Source of the DNA: a bacterium | GTDB lineage: Bacteria; UBA9089; JASEGY01 | Direction of reading: 5' to 3' | NCBI GenBank assembly: GCA_030019105.1 | Contig: JASEGY010000225.1 | Location: forward strand, 1 to 6,193 | Length of the DNA: 6,193 bases | Part shown: positions 5,624-6,193 of the stretch, piece by piece | How positions within the stretch are numbered: the stretch's first letter is position 1 | Layout: the number at the start of each line of letters is the position of its first letter | Notes under the pieces: model-generated | Seen by the model: only the letters and a program-made list of their open reading frames with translations | Told to the model about the DNA's origin: nothing | Database searches by the model: none | Translations under genes and position numbers: made by a program

Positions 5624-6082
5624 TTATTCAGTTGGAGCAATATTGCCCTTTAACAACTCATATTGTTCTAATGCGGAATTAATCTGTGCTGCCAGATCAT
5701 CAATCTGCTGTTGTATTTCAGGATGAGCTTTCAAATAAGCCTTAACTTCTTTGCTGTGTTTTCCCATATACAGAATATACTCTTCCCCGGTTGTTTTAAA
5801 TGAATTATAAAGATCCTCCCACGCCTGGGCAAATTCTCCTCTCTTAAGTTCTTCTTTCTCGGCTAATATCTCAGGATCATTCTGGTATTGATTCGCAACC
5901 GAAGTCAATTCCTGGAGATTTGAAGCTGCCAGTTGCATACTCTGACCGGCAATCTGACAATAGGTGTCTACTGTCATCTCCGCGAAAGAAGATCGAGGAG
6001 TAGAAACAACCCCAAAGACGGCGGCAAAAAACAAGGCCATCATCAAACTACCCCTGGATTTAAAGACTTTTTTGATCTGCAT
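5624..6082 (-). CDS. Small exported helical protein, function unknown
   Basis: I do not recognise this 152-aa protein. It has a clear signal peptide: basic residues to position 10, a hydrophobic core MMALFFAAVFGVV, and a probable cleavage after SFA at 34. The mature part of about 118 residues is rich in Glu, Gln, Ala and Leu without beta-type stretches, so it is likely all alpha-helical; the stretch 111-145 has heptad-like spacing and could form a coiled coil. A lone cysteine (42) sits near the mature N-terminus but not in a lipobox. A soluble periplasmic protein, perhaps a partner of the following envelope proteins, is the plain reading. It is the first gene of the visible cluster and has the best ribosome binding site, which fixes the start. 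Confidence 0.75.
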   Translation of the reverse strand: MQIKKVFKSRGSLMMALFFAAVFGVVSTPRSSFAEMTVDTYCQIAGQSMQLAASNLQELTSVANQYQNDPEILAEKEELKRGEFAQAWEDLYNSFKTTGEEYILYMGKHSKEVKAYLKAHPEIQQQIDDLAAQINSALEQYELLKGNIAPTE

Positions 6083-6087
6083 AACAA

Positions 6088-6096
6088 ACCTCCTTT
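6088..6096 (-). promoter_or_regulatory. Ribosome binding site of the small exported protein
   Basis: AAAGGAGGT on the minus strand is a full-length Shine-Dalgarno match five bases before the ATG at 6082. It indicates efficient initiation at what is probably the first gene of the operon. Confidence 0.85.
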
Positions 6097-6140
6097 ATGT
6101 TTTTTACGTTTTTCAACTATCTCCCCCAATTACCCTCTAT

Positions 6141-6183
6141 ACTATAGCTCTTAAGATAAATATTTTGGGGTAAGCGAATTCAA
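6141..6183 (-). promoter_or_regulatory. Tentative promoter region of the operon
   Basis: The 97 bp upstream of the ribosome binding site's ATG-proximal spacer hold no gene on the minus strand and are the likely promoter region. TATAGT (6146-6141) is a five-of-six match to a -10 box but has no good -35 box at 17 bp. TTGAAT (6183-6178) could be a -35 box, but 17 bp downstream only TTTATC (6160-6155) is found. Neither pair is convincing and the window ends here. Confidence 0.2.
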
Positions 6184-6193
6184 GATAGGCTAT

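Noticed and set aside
5933..6173. Two plus-strand frames opposite the signal peptide region of the small exported protein
   Set aside because: They overlap a minus-strand gene with an excellent ribosome binding site and signal peptide, and show no protein-like pattern.

Overview
The window comes from a bacterium with a Gram-negative (outer-membrane) envelope. The evidence is a string of minus-strand genes for exported proteins, ending in a probable outer-membrane beta-barrel. The protein types (DUF1573, WD40-like PD40 propeller, FlgD-type Ig domains) and the moderate, AT-leaning composition resemble environmental lineages such as Desulfobacterota, Nitrospirota, Planctomycetota or related candidate phyla. 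No marker here fixes the phylum.

Layout, in the direction of transcription (minus strand, right to left). A small exported helical protein (6082-5624) is followed by a DUF1573 protein (5591-4566), a PD40 beta-propeller protein (4558-3623), a gene with FlgD-like Ig repeats (3616-2017) and a porin-like protein (1729-620). A further gene begins with a strong ribosome binding site and ATG at 612-595. The four genes from 6082 to 2017 are separated by only 32, 7 and 6 bp and look like one operon. The porin and the following start codon lie downstream on the same strand and may once have been part of it.

This operon has been hit repeatedly by mobile elements. The left end (1-594) is the 3' part of an IS1634-type insertion sequence on the plus strand. 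Its terminal repeat abuts the start codon of the next operon gene, so that gene appears severed at its first codon. Three miniature inverted-repeat elements (MITEs) of three different families lie at 1801-1957, about 2343-2599 and 3160-3344, each with a recognisable target duplication. Two of them sit inside the FlgD-like gene. Removing each element plus one copy of its target duplication on paper restores an uninterrupted reading frame, which is strong internal evidence that both are true insertions. The gene also carries a frameshift near its 3' end, so it is a pseudogene. The MITE at 2343-2599 has nearly the same terminal repeat as the neighbouring IS (13 of 14 bases), so it is probably a non-autonomous relative of it.

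The intact genes encode proteins with signal peptides and probably act in the periplasm or outer membrane. Their joint function is not known from the sequence. The most notable signals are the doubly interrupted gene with its exact reconstruction, the IS-linked MITE, a MITE carrying two copies of a palindrome resembling the NrdR box, and the orphan start codon beside the IS end.
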